Made by a program: the position numbers and the translations under genes. Shown here one piece after another: positions 11,266-22,939 of a DNA stretch of 64,000 nucleotides (its first letter is position 1; each line of letters opens with the position of its first letter). Source of the DNA: Bradysia coprophila (lineage: Eukaryota > Arthropoda > Insecta > Diptera > Sciaridae); NCBI RefSeq assembly GCF_014529535.1, contig NW_023503409.1:8494390-8558389 (forward strand). Reading direction: 5' to 3'. The notes under the pieces are model-generated. The model was not told where the DNA came from. It worked only from the letters and a program-made list of their open reading frames with translations, and did no database searches.

Positions 11266-12847
11266 CTATGTTTGAAAACACAAACAGAAACATGGTTGAA
11301 AAGTTTGAAACGTTCCGTTTCAGAAGCATAAATAAATTCAACGGAAAATGAAATACTTGGAATTTTTAATGGACATCATCCACTCGATTGAAAATACTTT
11401 TAATTAAATTACTTATCGTAAGTTCAACACAAAAAGAAACGTTGCTCACCACAAGTGAAACATATTTCCACTGATGTTCCGTTTTTATTTTTATTTTTCG
11501 TACCGGCTAAAGACTTTTATCTACCAGGTAGAGATTATGCGATTTTCGTGTTTAAATCGATTCAATTTGATAAAAATTAGTTTTGTGCATTTTCTCCTCA
11601 TGGTGTGAGTGCTAATCAAGTAGAAATTCGCATTCGGTAATACGTTATTTGATGTCTAAAATTTTAATGTTTCTTGAAATTCGAAGCGGTACGTGTGTTT
11701 CCGACGAAAAAGGAAAAGTTTAGATAGCTTACGTGCTCCGCAGTGAGATCACATTTTATTTCCAATTGGAAAAATTATTTTCGAGCTTTATGTACAACGC
11801 AGTCTCTGCCATATGAAAATATAAATAAAAATGGTAATCGGTTTCTATACGGAATGCATTTTCCACCGTTTGTTAGCCTTGTTTGTCTCTGACATGTAAA
11901 TTGAGATCTTCTTTGATAAATAAATCGAACAAAATATTTGAGTGAGACAGTAAAATTCTAAGTGGAATTCGAAGTACGCATCGTACCAGAAAGTATCTCC
12001 AATTATGTCGACTTCATTCAAGAGACAAAAGAAACTGGAAGGAAATATGACTGGGTAATATGTTGCAACAATACAAGTCTTCCAGTTGTATCTCAGCAGA
12101 AAAGAATCTCGATTATTTTCTGTAAATTCTGTGACTTCTACGTATTGCGATATTAATATTCCAACAATCTACGAAAATTATCAACGTAATTGAAATTGAA
12201 AAGTCAGCAGATGCAATAGAAAATTCCGTTTTGTATGGAAAATATGCAGAAATTTACCACCTCTACAATTTCTGTCTGAAAGCGTTCTTTGAATTTGAAT
12301 GCCGTTCGAAGAAGAGGTGTACATCTTATATTAAACAACAATACTTGAAACTTTATGTGTTTATATCGTATGCAGCGCAGAGTTACAATTAAAATGCTTT
12401 TTACATGGTAATACATTGAGGTAGATAAGCGGTGCTCGCTAATTTAGCACACCGTATTATTTTGGGATATTGGAAAGCACCGGTACAGTCTGATGTCATT
12501 CGTAATTGAGCCGAAAATAAACGCACGAGATAGTACGACCTTTAAGATATGGTTTGAGATTGATTTTACTTAGAGATTAGATAACAGTGGAAGTTAATTT
12601 CGAACAGCTCGGTTTTGGTAAAAATGAATGTGAAATCGTGGGCAATAATTATCGTAGTGTAGTCGATCACGCAAATTTTAAGAGGGAACGTTTACCGAAA
12701 GAGTTGCGACAACTCATTGATGGGGGGCTGCTGGGGGCATCGAAAAAATGGGCTTTACAAGCAGATATGAAAAATTCCACACCATATTACGCTAGCCCCA
12801 TCACTCCTTTAAATATATAGTGTTGACGTGCCTTTAGCATGGATGCA

Positions 12848-13630
12848 TAGAACTGTGCGCCGGTCTCAGCCGATGAGGTCGGCGGATAATTTGACGCCGG
12901 TGGGTATCGGCGGCCGGCTACGTCAAAAAATAATTCGGCGTCGGCGGCTAAATCGATATAACTGAATAAAAGATCCAAAAGTTTTCAAAAACTCAATTTA
13001 TTGAAGTTCGTCGAAAGTAACGTAATTTGTGTAGAGGAAGGTTGCTCTTTGATGTACATGTTAGTGATGTAGAAGAGAATGTTCAGACCTAAATTGAATT
13101 GAGTTTCGAACCTGAACTTGACCTGTTTGGAGATTTCACAGAGGATAAGTTCTTTGATGTGGTACCGGCACGTATAACAGAATTTTTTTTAACGATGTTT
13201 TTACTAAAGTCATAGTTGTTTTGTATAAACAAAAAAATTGTTAGCATTGCTTAGCAAAAGGCTCGACTTTCTACTAATCCAGCAATGAAAATTTTTCTTT
13301 TGCTACTAGTCATCAGGGTAGACAGTATTCTTTTTGCCAACATTGAAAGTGTCGACATTTCCTTAGCATAGTTCTTACAAAAAATCGATATTGCCGACCA
13401 GCAAGTTATAGTAAATAGTGAATCTCACGGTCGCCCTCATTTTCTGATTTCCTCATTCTTACTTGAATGTTTTTCGACCATTTCTTCAAAAAACTTTGAT
13501 GAGGATTTCAGCCGATACAGCCGCTAACCAAACGTCGGCTAATGGCGGCTGAGAGTGTATCAGCGGCGACTACCGGCTGATCCTAAAATCGGCTGCCGTG
13601 GCGGACGCGGCCGGCAAGCGCACAGTTCTA
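12848..13630. mobile_element. GC-rich element of CGGC words with TAGAACTGTGCGC ends
   Basis: The inverted termini TAGAACTGTGCGC and GCGCACAGTTCTA bound about 783 bp. Subterminal regions are far more GC-rich than the surroundings and consist of repeated GTCGGCGG, GCCGGC and GGCGGCTGA-type words in inverted orientation on the two sides; the centre is AT-rich. Flanks TGGATGCA and TGTCTGCA agree at 6 of 8 bases, a possible decayed 8-bp duplication. Confidence 0.6.
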
Positions 13631-14202
13631 TGTCTGCATAAAGCGGAGAGATATGTGTTATAGCTCAAATGAAAGGTAAAAAAAAACCTGCATGTTTAAG
13701 TCGAATTTACACAACGCTAAATTTCAGGCTAAATTTGTGCGAAAAATAAAATATTTTCGATGATAACAGGGAGGTCATGAAAACTGACACAGATTTTGAG
13801 TTTTCTTGAACCTAGGTTACATCCCCACAAACATTTCTATTCCTTAGTGAAAGCTAACACATTTCAATCCCAAACGATATCTTTTTACTTCTTCCAAAAA
13901 GGATGCGAGTGCAAACTTATCATCAAAAATATAATATTTTTGCGTCCAAATGTAGGCTAAATTCCTTTTAAGAGAATTATGAAAATTCCGAAATAATCAG
14001 CTCTGGTCAGATGGTTTATACCTTCAAAATATCTGCTGTTGAATGTGGTCAATTGTATCTACTCTTGCCACCGTTAGTTGCTCAAAACGAAAATTCTGCT
14101 TCCTGAAATTAAAACCATTTTTTTTCTACATTGATGCAGCGTTGTGTTGCTAAGTAGGGGCTTCGATTTTTATTCGCGGTCATTTACTACTCTACTGATG
14201 TC

Positions 14203-14580
14203 TAGGCATGGGCGATAATGATAATGATTATCGATAATTATCAATTATCGATAATCGATAATTATCGACTTTTTTGTATAAAAAATTATCAAAAAATATC
14301 GATAATCGATAATTATTGATATTTTGATAATTATCAAGATAACGATAATTCGATATATCGATATTTCGGTCCGAAAATCCGATATTTATCGATATATTCC
14401 GATTTATCATGAATTTTCGGATAAATATCAAAATATCGACATTTTGATAATTATCGAATTTCGATATTTTGATAATTATCGATAATTATTAAATTATCGA
14501 TAACGATATGATTAATCGATTATCGATAATTTCTTTCGATTGATATTATCGATAATTTTAAATGTCTCCCATCCCTACCC
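14203..14580. mobile_element. ATCGATAA-word palindrome with TAGGnATGGG ends
   Basis: About 330 bp consist almost only of variants of the palindromic word TTATCGATAA. The ends read TAGGCATGGGCGA and (complement) TAGGGATGGGAGA. The 11-base CTACTGATGTC directly precedes it (14192-14202) and directly follows it (14581-14591), a good candidate target-site duplication, although longer than the usual 8 bp. Non-coding. Confidence 0.65.
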
Positions 14581-16538
14581 CTACTGATGTCATGTGCATG
14601 TTTAAAAGTTTTTGATTCAATACGCTTAGTTGACCTCTCCCTTCCCTACAACAGAACGTATTTTTACAAAAATGAGTCATTTTCTGGTAACGAGTACACA
14701 TTTCTGAGATACACTGATGTGTAAGTTTCATTAAAACGGTTCAAGTTTAAGTTTATTTTCTCATCAGCCAGTCAAGTATGGTAGTAAATTCCATATCAGA
14801 CGTACAGCTACCTAATAACTGCACCGAACTTTTACCAAACGCTACGCTATTGTTTATTAGACTTTATGTAGACATTTTATCTTGAAACTTTATATGTGTG
14901 AAAGTAAACGAACTCTCGCAATTAAAGTCTATAAAACAATCCAACAAATTGATTGTCTATATAAAAAGTCTGAAGGAGTAATAACATAAAAGCACACAGA
15001 ACGGGAAAACCCATAGCAATGAAGTGTGTAATGCTCATTAAAAAAGAAAAAAATAACTCCACATCAATGTTGCTTTCATCTTTGATGTTGTCGGGCCCTG
15101 ATACCGAAAATGATAACCGTTCAGACAAGTTAATAGTGCTATTGATTGCATAGAGTTTTTCTCAAACAATTATGTGTGCACTGTGCACCCATAACAAGTT
15201 ATACTTCGTTTCCAATTAACAGGAAACTCTTCTGGAGTATTTGTGTACGTTGCTTCGGAAAAATGGAAAATATTTCTATTTTCACATTTACTGAAGTATG
15301 TAAACAGCAATATTGTTTAACTGTTTGTTTCGTCAGGAAATTGATTGCGTACAAATTTGGAGAAGAGTATACATTGCAGCAATGATAGAAATAGGCGATG
15401 CGCTACCGTTAATGTAGTATTGCAATGGTGAAACGAAAGTTTTAAAAAAATGAAGTACTAGATTTCATATCAATGCTAGTTGTTTCTAATGTATTAACGG
15501 TTTTAAAACATCTCATGTTACACTATGATCCCGAGGTCCTTGTTACTCGAACCTTCAGTCTGTCAGCGATTTAGCTATAGATTGAAGCCAGGACGAGAGG
15601 ATATTCGTTCAACTTTTTTAATTTTCTTATTTCGAATTTTTATAAAATCACTTCATATCAAATCGAATCATGCAGTTGAAGAGACCGAACGAAAAACAAA
15701 ACCGACACCAACGGTAATCTAACTGATGTACAGAAGTTGAAGTATTTCTCACAGTTTTATTTCATCTCCAATTCAATTAAATTGAAACAGATCTTAGGTT
15801 TTCGTTTTTTACCTTCTGCACATAACAAATCCAAAACTCTATTGTCAGCAGAATGGAATAAAGGATGTGGATGTATACATGAAGCACGAACAGCAGCGCA
15901 ACTTTTTTATGGTTTCCTTCTTTTGCAAGAATATCTCTTATGAAAATGGAGCATAATAAAAATAACGTGAATTGAATATGCACATGATGATGCCGATAAA
16001 TCACCCGAGAATTTCTAATGTGTCACCGTCAAAACAGAAGCGCAGAAACGGCAAATATATGTACAGAAAAACTTTATTCCTGAGATAGCGAATAAAATTC
16101 GACGATGATAGTGTGCGACACTAAATCTTAAAGCTTTTAACGGTCTTGTTAATAACTTGGCACAATAACATGATAACAGACGACTAGTCACCTGTTATCG
16201 ACAGCGGAGACAAAAAATAAGTGGTAAGTCTTCATCTCGGGGAACTATTATGTTAAAACAAATGAAGTAAAATACTTAATACAGAGATGTGATTCTTGGT
16301 TTCTCACTCAACAACTTACCTTAAAGCGTAAAGCATAGCTGCAGTTTAAGCCCTTCTGGACACAAACTATTTTATAAAGTTTCTCCTCGCTTTCTATCGA
16401 ATTTACCTCAAATACGACCAATAAATTCACACTGATGACAGGCAGAACAGAATCGCCTGGCAAATTTTGTTGTCTAAATTTAATTATTTTGGTCACCCTG
16501 TGTACTTTACTTTTGTACTGTCTGGGCAAGGGATATTT

Positions 16539-16948
16539 CAGGACCTATTTTTAGAAATTTATTTGGAAATTTTTACCAAAATTTCCAAAAAATTTCTAAA
16601 AAATTTCCAAAAATTGCGAAAGTTCAAAAGTCGAATATTTTCATAATTTTGAACGGTTTCGGTATTTTCTGAGCTCAACCTTGCGTTTTAGCCGTTTTCA
16701 ATGTTTTTGTTTGGTTCTTGACACACTCTTCGAAATATAATGACATCGAGCATGATTAATTTGAGCAAGAATCAAATAAGAACTTTGAGAACCGGCTAAA
16801 ATGCAAGACTAAACTCAGCAAATGCCAAAACCGTTCAAAATTTAAAAAATAATCGATTTTTGAACTTTCGCAATTTTTGGAAATTTTTTAGAAATTTTTT
16901 GGAAATTTTGGTAAAAATTTCCAAATAAATTTCCAAAAATAGGCCCTG
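16539..16948. mobile_element. CAGGGCCTATTTT-ended hAT-like palindrome, duplication GGATATTT
   Basis: The ends are CAGGACCTATTTTTAGAAAT and AAAAATAGGCCCTG. GGATATTT abuts both sides (16531-16538 and 16949-16956). The subterminal arms are runs of GGAAATTTTT and TTTCCAAAAA words, and the centre is also inverted-repetitive (TTTTGAACGGTTT). About 410 bp, non-coding. Confidence 0.85.
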
Positions 16949-17591
16949 GGATATTTACAAACTTTCTGAGAATAGTTTCTAGTCCATCTACCCTAATGTT
17001 TGTGAGAAGACTGTCGATTGACCATTGTATCGTTGTGCTTACTTAATCTTCATTTTGTAATACTTACACAGTCAGGTATTTTTAACGAAATTAGTTGTTT
17101 GAAATAAATAATTGATTCGCCACTTGATGTGCTCGAGAATCAATTTCAAGTTGATGCAATTTTAATGAACGAGATTCTCGGTATTGTATTGAGATCGTAA
17201 GAAACATCCAGGCCCTTAATATGCATCTTCAAACAACGAACAACAACGTTTTTTCTCCTATTATTTGCAGAAAAAGATGAAAAAAAAAATAAATTAATTG
17301 AGTTAATCTCATCCTTGCAACAATTTCCATCCGTTTTTTTATGTTTGATGAATAGGACTAATTAGCTTGCGTTCATATTTATCGGTCTAGTGATTTCTAG
17401 CACATTATTTCCAGTGCAATGCAAAGACGTTACGAATACTTTAACAGGGAGCACAGTTTTTAAAATGTTAAAGGAAATTTATGTGTACGAATGGGCGACT
17501 CTATGCCAATTAAATTATGAAAGGCGAACTCACAGACAAACTCCATGAATCAGAACATTTTTGAACCAAATGATTTACTTTGAAGTCATTT

Positions 17592-20500
17592 TTAGTATAT
17601 GTAACTATCGTATGAACATGCCCACGGTGTTATATGTGTCCAGTCTGGGAAAGTACTCAAAAATTCATCAAATTCATCCGTTTTTACATTGCCATGATTG
17701 TAATGTCCAACGACAGTAATCTCAATGCTGGCCATATTGATTGTATCTGGCGTTTTCTGTAATTGTATCGGTTAGTCAACAGGTAGTTCCTCGTCAATCA
17801 ACATTATATACCTGAATGTCAATAAAAAAGCTCAACGGTTCATTGATCTTTCCATGGCCGGTAAATACGAAATAGGCTTGTCTCTGTTGAAAGTCTTCTG
17901 TTAGTTGTGGCACTTCTTCCATGAGATTCCAGTTAATCAATTGATTGTCGTCAAGCGGATAAATGAAAATGTTTCGGTGCGACGGTCCTGTGGGAGTTAA
18001 GTCTCAATGTAAAACAAAGAGATGATTTCTGAAAATTGCAAGACCACAACCTGTCACGTTAAATGTTAGCCTCTTGACATTGTTCACCAAAATCTCTTCA
18101 TTTGCCAATTGCAAAGTAGTTTTCATCGAAAATATGGGACCTGTTTCGGATGGCACCCAGTTGCTGTGTTGTCTATGGAAGAAATTGACTGAAGTAGCAT
18201 CAGCATTAAAGTATGAATATGCTCACGATTGTCCAATCTGGCGTGAAGTGTACAACGGACTCCCACAAAATATTTCCGATTGACACGATGCTGAAAAGCT
18301 TAATTGTCGAACCATATGTGGAACCGTTTCTGCAGACACAATATACTGTTAAGGAAACTGTTTTATGTACCTAATTTGCGAAATCTAACTGTACCAGCAA
18401 TTAAGTCATTTGAGTGTCTGTCCATTGGCAACATGAAGAATCCAGTGTCAGCTTTGCGTAACGTTTGATCATAGCTGTAGAAGTTTCTCTCGGTGTGCTA
18501 CTTCACAGTAAATCATTACTTTTGGCAATTAGTATATTAGATGACTTAACAGCTTTGATAACTCACATAGATCCAGAATCGTTGCTGGGTTCCATTATAT
18601 CGGTAAGGAAAACCAATGGGAGTCGCCATCAGTATTACGAACACAAGGAAAACAACCAAGAAGCCACACATGGCCAAAACAGGTCGTCGAAATATGCACA
18701 AAACGGGTACAATTAGGGATCCCAATAAAATTCCAGAGAGGATTACAACAACACCAACGACTAGATCAGGATTCGTTGCTGGGCCAGCTCGTCCTTGCAC
18801 GGGTATCAGTAGTGTCAACATTATCAGAGCGTTGTACAGGAAAAATGCAAATGGAAAGATCTGACCAATGGAATGGACGATAATCCACATACCATCTGCA
18901 TTTCGTAGAAAAAATTGTTTAATTAGGGAATTGCAAATTGTGTGATATAATCCCACATTGTGGCCCAAGTGACTTTTTATGAAGGATAATTATGAAGGAC
19001 AAGTTTTCATTATAGGAAATAGCCCTCGGCTTCGACTCGGATCAACAAAATTCACACAAAAATCGGCCTTTTCAAATTTTTATGCCTAATAAGTCATTCA
19101 AATTACAAGGGATAAAAAGTTATTGACGATTTCGTGTTAATTTTGTTGATCCGAGTCGAAGTCAATATTCTACGAAACTGTGAAAACTTGATGTAAAGAA
19201 CGATTTTCGACTCGCCGGCTTGTAAGGTACTCTTACACGCGCCATGATACGAGGAACAATGCCAAAGTACTTGCAAACATTCCCAGGCACGAAAACGATC
19301 TTTTCCTTTTGAATTGATACAAAGACAGAGCTAACTCCCTCTCCGTTTTTTAGCCCCGTACGAAGTACGAATCCGCAATAAAAATTTTGTCTGTCCGTCT
19401 GTCCGTCACGTCGATATCTTGAGTAAATCAAATCCGATTTCAAAAATTTTCGAAATAGTGAGGCTAAGTTCGAAGATGGACATATTCGGGTCGGCCCTTC
19501 GTGAGTTAGGGCCACCTAAGTGATTTAAGGTCTTTTGGTGATATTTATGGCAAAACAAACGATGGAAATGTAAATGACATGGCAAATGATAGGTATTGTC
19601 AATACCAATCCAGGAAAAAAGTTTTTTTTAAAATCGGGTGAGTGCACCGTGAGTATGTGTATTTTACATACAACTCGAGTAAATTTCATCCGTTTGTCGT
19701 AATTTTTGTTTGATTTAGAAGGTAATGGAAGGCCGAAAAGAATGTTTTTGAAAAAAAAATGGGTCACTGGACTAAGCTGCTACCAGGGCCCTATGTGTAT
19801 TTTACACATAACTCGAGCAAATTTCATCCGTTTGTCGTAATTTTTGTTTCATTTGGAAGGTAATAAAAGGACGAATAGAATGTTGTTGAAAAAATAAATA
19901 AATTTGGGTCCTTGGACTGAGGCCGATACTAGGCCCTATGTGTATTTATACTCAATAAATTAAAATTTTAGGGCGATTTGAAATTTTTGTTTCATTTGAA
20001 AGGAACGTCGTACGGGGCTTCGTAATTGCGCTATGCGCAATTTCTAAGATGTACACATTACATAATAATTTTACTTTAACTACATTAACCGGCGCAATAG
20101 GCTTACGGTCAAAGTAGGGTGACAGACGCACTAGGGTCACGTACTCACGTACGCAATAGATATACGGGTTTGTACAAGGCTCAGTCGCAGCAAACGCTCC
20201 GACTGTTCTGATGGCTCGTTTTTTTTGTCTTTTAGATGGAATGTCCTTGTCCTATCATGTCTTTAGACATAAAAGTAATTGTCTAGGTATAGGAGTCTAC
20301 ACTAATTGAGGAATTTCGTGTGTTCGCTCCATGTGATGTAAATTAATTGATGAACAAGATTTGTTAGATTCGTCGGATTGCTGCTAAAATACAATATAAA
20401 GTGTGTTCATCGTGTGTAAAGGATGAATACGTACATTGTGGCAATTTAAATGCTTACACCAATAAAGCCTTGTCGTACAAAATATCATTACGAAGGGGAT

Positions 20501-22939
20501 ACACCGCAGACGAGTGCGAAAAAAATGAGATGAAAAAATGGGAAGCCATTCAAATTCCACATAAACTAAATTTTGGCATGCATTTTGCACGAAACTGTAT
20601 GTTGACCCTAATGAAGCGAATGTTGTACCAATTAATTTAAAATATTTTTTATGAAAACGAACGAATAACTCATCGCTACCGTCATGAAAATACACAAGAA
20701 ACCTAAAAAAAATCAACATCCCAGCCAACGTTTCGGCTGTTCTGATGATGCAGTTTTTTTTACCAGGAATTGTAAAGTTTTCGTATTCATCTCTTTTTGT
20801 TTTATGAAAATATTATTTAAATTAAAAAGCAGCAGCACAGTTTCGGGGATGCCATAGAGTGGATAATGATTTAAAAATAAAAACCTCTCCGGCTATGCAA
20901 TTACATTACCTCTCAACATCAATCCACTGATCAAATTTATGAAAGTTGTTAGAGCATAGAAAACCAGAGCAATTAATAGCAAAAAACCGGATCGAAAGCC
21001 CATTCCCGTCATAACCAAAATTGCAATAACATAGCAAATGCACTGTGCATGCAAGAACATCTGCACGTAATAACTGAGTTTTATCGAATTCTGAAAAGGC
21101 GAAAGTAATTAGTTTGGCTGGCGAGAAATCCACTCTCGTACATTACCCTGTCACGAATGGACAAATATGTGGCTGGAACTATTCCCAGCGCGAAAAATAG
21201 TGGAAAATAGTAGAGCCCAATCACGAGCCATTGGTTCGAGAACCAACTCATCGAACGAGACGCCGCATCAAATATCAATGCCAACAGTGCGACTATTGCA
21301 ACAGCCAAGCATAACGATAGAAACTGTAATACTATCACCACGGCAAACTCCCAGACGATTGTTAGCCAATCCAAATCTGTGAAGAAAAATCATGAGCAAC
21401 CAGTAGAAGGCTTCGTGGACTTTACAGGTTACCTAAGTGAAATTTTAATCTGATTACGGAAGCCACTACTAAAACCAAAGCTATCACTGCCACAACCACA
21501 TTGACAATTATGCCGACAGTCTTCGTATAACTGATCACAAACCATCCGAAAATGTCGAAGAAAACGGCCGGCTCTGACGGAAGCACCTTTAAGAGAAAGA
21601 ATTTAGTCACATGCAGGCGCCGGAGCCAGTAAATTGATTTTTGCTTACTTACACTACTACCGGGCAATTCCGGATGGTTAGCCGCTGCTACAGTAATTGC
21701 TAGGATATTATCGCCAGCGTTCTGATACGATCCCATTGGGATAATTTCGGCAACGTCGTTGTACGTATGGTACACGTAACCGTTTTCGTAAAATGCAAAG
21801 TCCATTCCTGGAGCAAAATTTACTATCAATTTTACGCACAAATGGTGGGCGTAGCAGGTGTATCAATTTACCAGGCAGTTTTCCAAAGTCTCGAAATATT
21901 CTGAAATCCGTGTCCGAAGGAATTATTCGGTTCTGAAACAACTCTTCCGCCAGAGCCGTTGACAGCGGATGCGGTGCAAGCGTATTGTATATGTTCATCA
22001 TCCATGGAATACCCATGGATTGAAACATAATTTCCTTGCCACCGCTACCTCCCGAATCCATATTGAAGTATGCCTGTACGTCTCTAGCCCATTTATGTTG
22101 CGTAATGAACATATGGGACGCCTGTAAACCATTTTCTTCGGCACCGTTAAACAGAAATATTACCGAATTTTCGAATTGCGTTGGATACTGAGACATTACG
22201 CGAAGGACCTCTAGCATTACAGCAGCCATAGAGCATGAATCACCTAGAGGAAGATTTCACGAGAAAATAATTACCACAAAATCCTCCCTTCATCGACCAC
22301 GACACCATTTTCGACGGTAGTTATTTGAATGGAACATACCTCCACCAAGACTAATCGGAACAGAATCGAAATGCGTGTTCAACAGTAAGCTGCTCGTCGC
22401 GCCTGCATTTGCTGGACTCAATTTGACCACAAAATTTTGAATATTTCTGTACACTGATGTCATGCTATCCAATTGAAAACTGCCAGAACTCATTTGAACA
22501 TCGAATTCAATGTCGTGCAACGAACTCTTCTGGTTGATAATTGTTTGTATCTTATTGCGAAAGAAATCAATTGCAATCACTTCATTGATGTCACTGCCCA
22601 CAACTTTTACTCCGAGGTTTGTAAGTTCAATGTTATCTTTCATAGCCCGTTCGCCGATAAACGATAGAGGATATAGAATCTGTAACATTTTCGATTCGAT
22701 TTTACTGGATAATAACGGTCGACTTTTCGTTTGAAACCTACCTGTTCTTCCTCTAAAATTGGTGTCGGTAAAATGTTGTACGTAAACAACACAACGAGAA
22801 ACAGGATTATCCATAACAGAACATATAGTGGACACCACCAAATTGATATGGTCTGATGATCGTTGTGAGTGTGTTTTAGCTTTTGATAAAATTTTCTAAA
22901 ATTTGAAAACAATTCAGCCGTTAGTAGGAAGTTGAGCAT
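17592..22939 (-). CDS. ERMP1/Fxna-like M28 metallopeptidase, copy C
   Basis: Exons in transcript order: 22742-22939, 22340-22679, 21872-22243, 21653-21807, 21433-21586, 21147-21376, 20910-21090, 18567-18895, 18395-18497, 18227-18329, 18051-18172, 17812-17987, 17592-17756. They sum to 876 codons (875 aa). Motifs: NTHFDSVPISLGGG, GDSCSM, NGAEENGLQASH, NMDSGGSGG and VYHTYND at the M28 zinc site; then membrane helices (for example ALLALIFDAASRSMSWFSNQ) and a lumenal tail ending ITPWACSYDSYIY. The start at 22937-22939 is provisional: a conserved acceptor at 22896-22897 matches copy B and could join an upstream exon instead. Compared with B it has extra introns inside the M28 domain, between its exons 8 and 9, and inside the C-terminal region. 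The 2.0-kb intron 18896-20909 holds repeats. Expected to be an ER-membrane zinc peptidase; substrate unknown. Confidence 0.88.
19030..19161. repeat. Small inverted repeat in ERMP1 copy C intron
   Basis: TTCGACTCGGATCAACAAAA near 19031 is mirrored by TTTTGTTGATCCGAGTCGAA ending near 19161. A related sequence (TTTTGTTGATCCGAGGTGAAG) occurs near 25379-25400. MITE-like; no duplication identified. Confidence 0.5.
19352..20019. mobile_element. GTACGGGGCT-ended repeat, copy 2 (in ERMP1 copy C intron)
   Basis: Bounded by AGCCCCGTACGAAGTACG and CGTCGTACGGGGCT. It contains a GTCTGTCCGTC microsatellite and three tandem copies of a unit around TAACTCGAGTAAATTTCATC / CCGTTTGTCGTAATTTTTGT, roughly every 130 bp (about 19650-19990). 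Non-coding. Confidence 0.6.

Larger units (their letters stand above)
11270..17591. other. Repeat-rich gap between ERMP1 copies B and C
   Basis: No gene could be supported in about 6.3 kb. It contains the GC-rich CGGC-word element (12848-13630), the ATCGATAA-word palindrome (14203-14580) and the CAGGGC-ended palindrome (16539-16948). About 16150-16290 resembles the short repeat family seen at 51036 and 62098. An upstream exon of ERMP1 copy B is expected somewhere above 11265 but was not located. Confidence 0.5.

Noticed and set aside
12587..12820. Forward 77-aa open frame with GGLLGASKKWALQ
   Set aside because: The start depends on a non-ATG codon, it borders a transposon-like element, and it shows no recognisable family.
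15525..15943. Two forward open frames of 65 and 68 aa
   Set aside because: Low-complexity, AT-driven translation; no homology or exon structure could be built.
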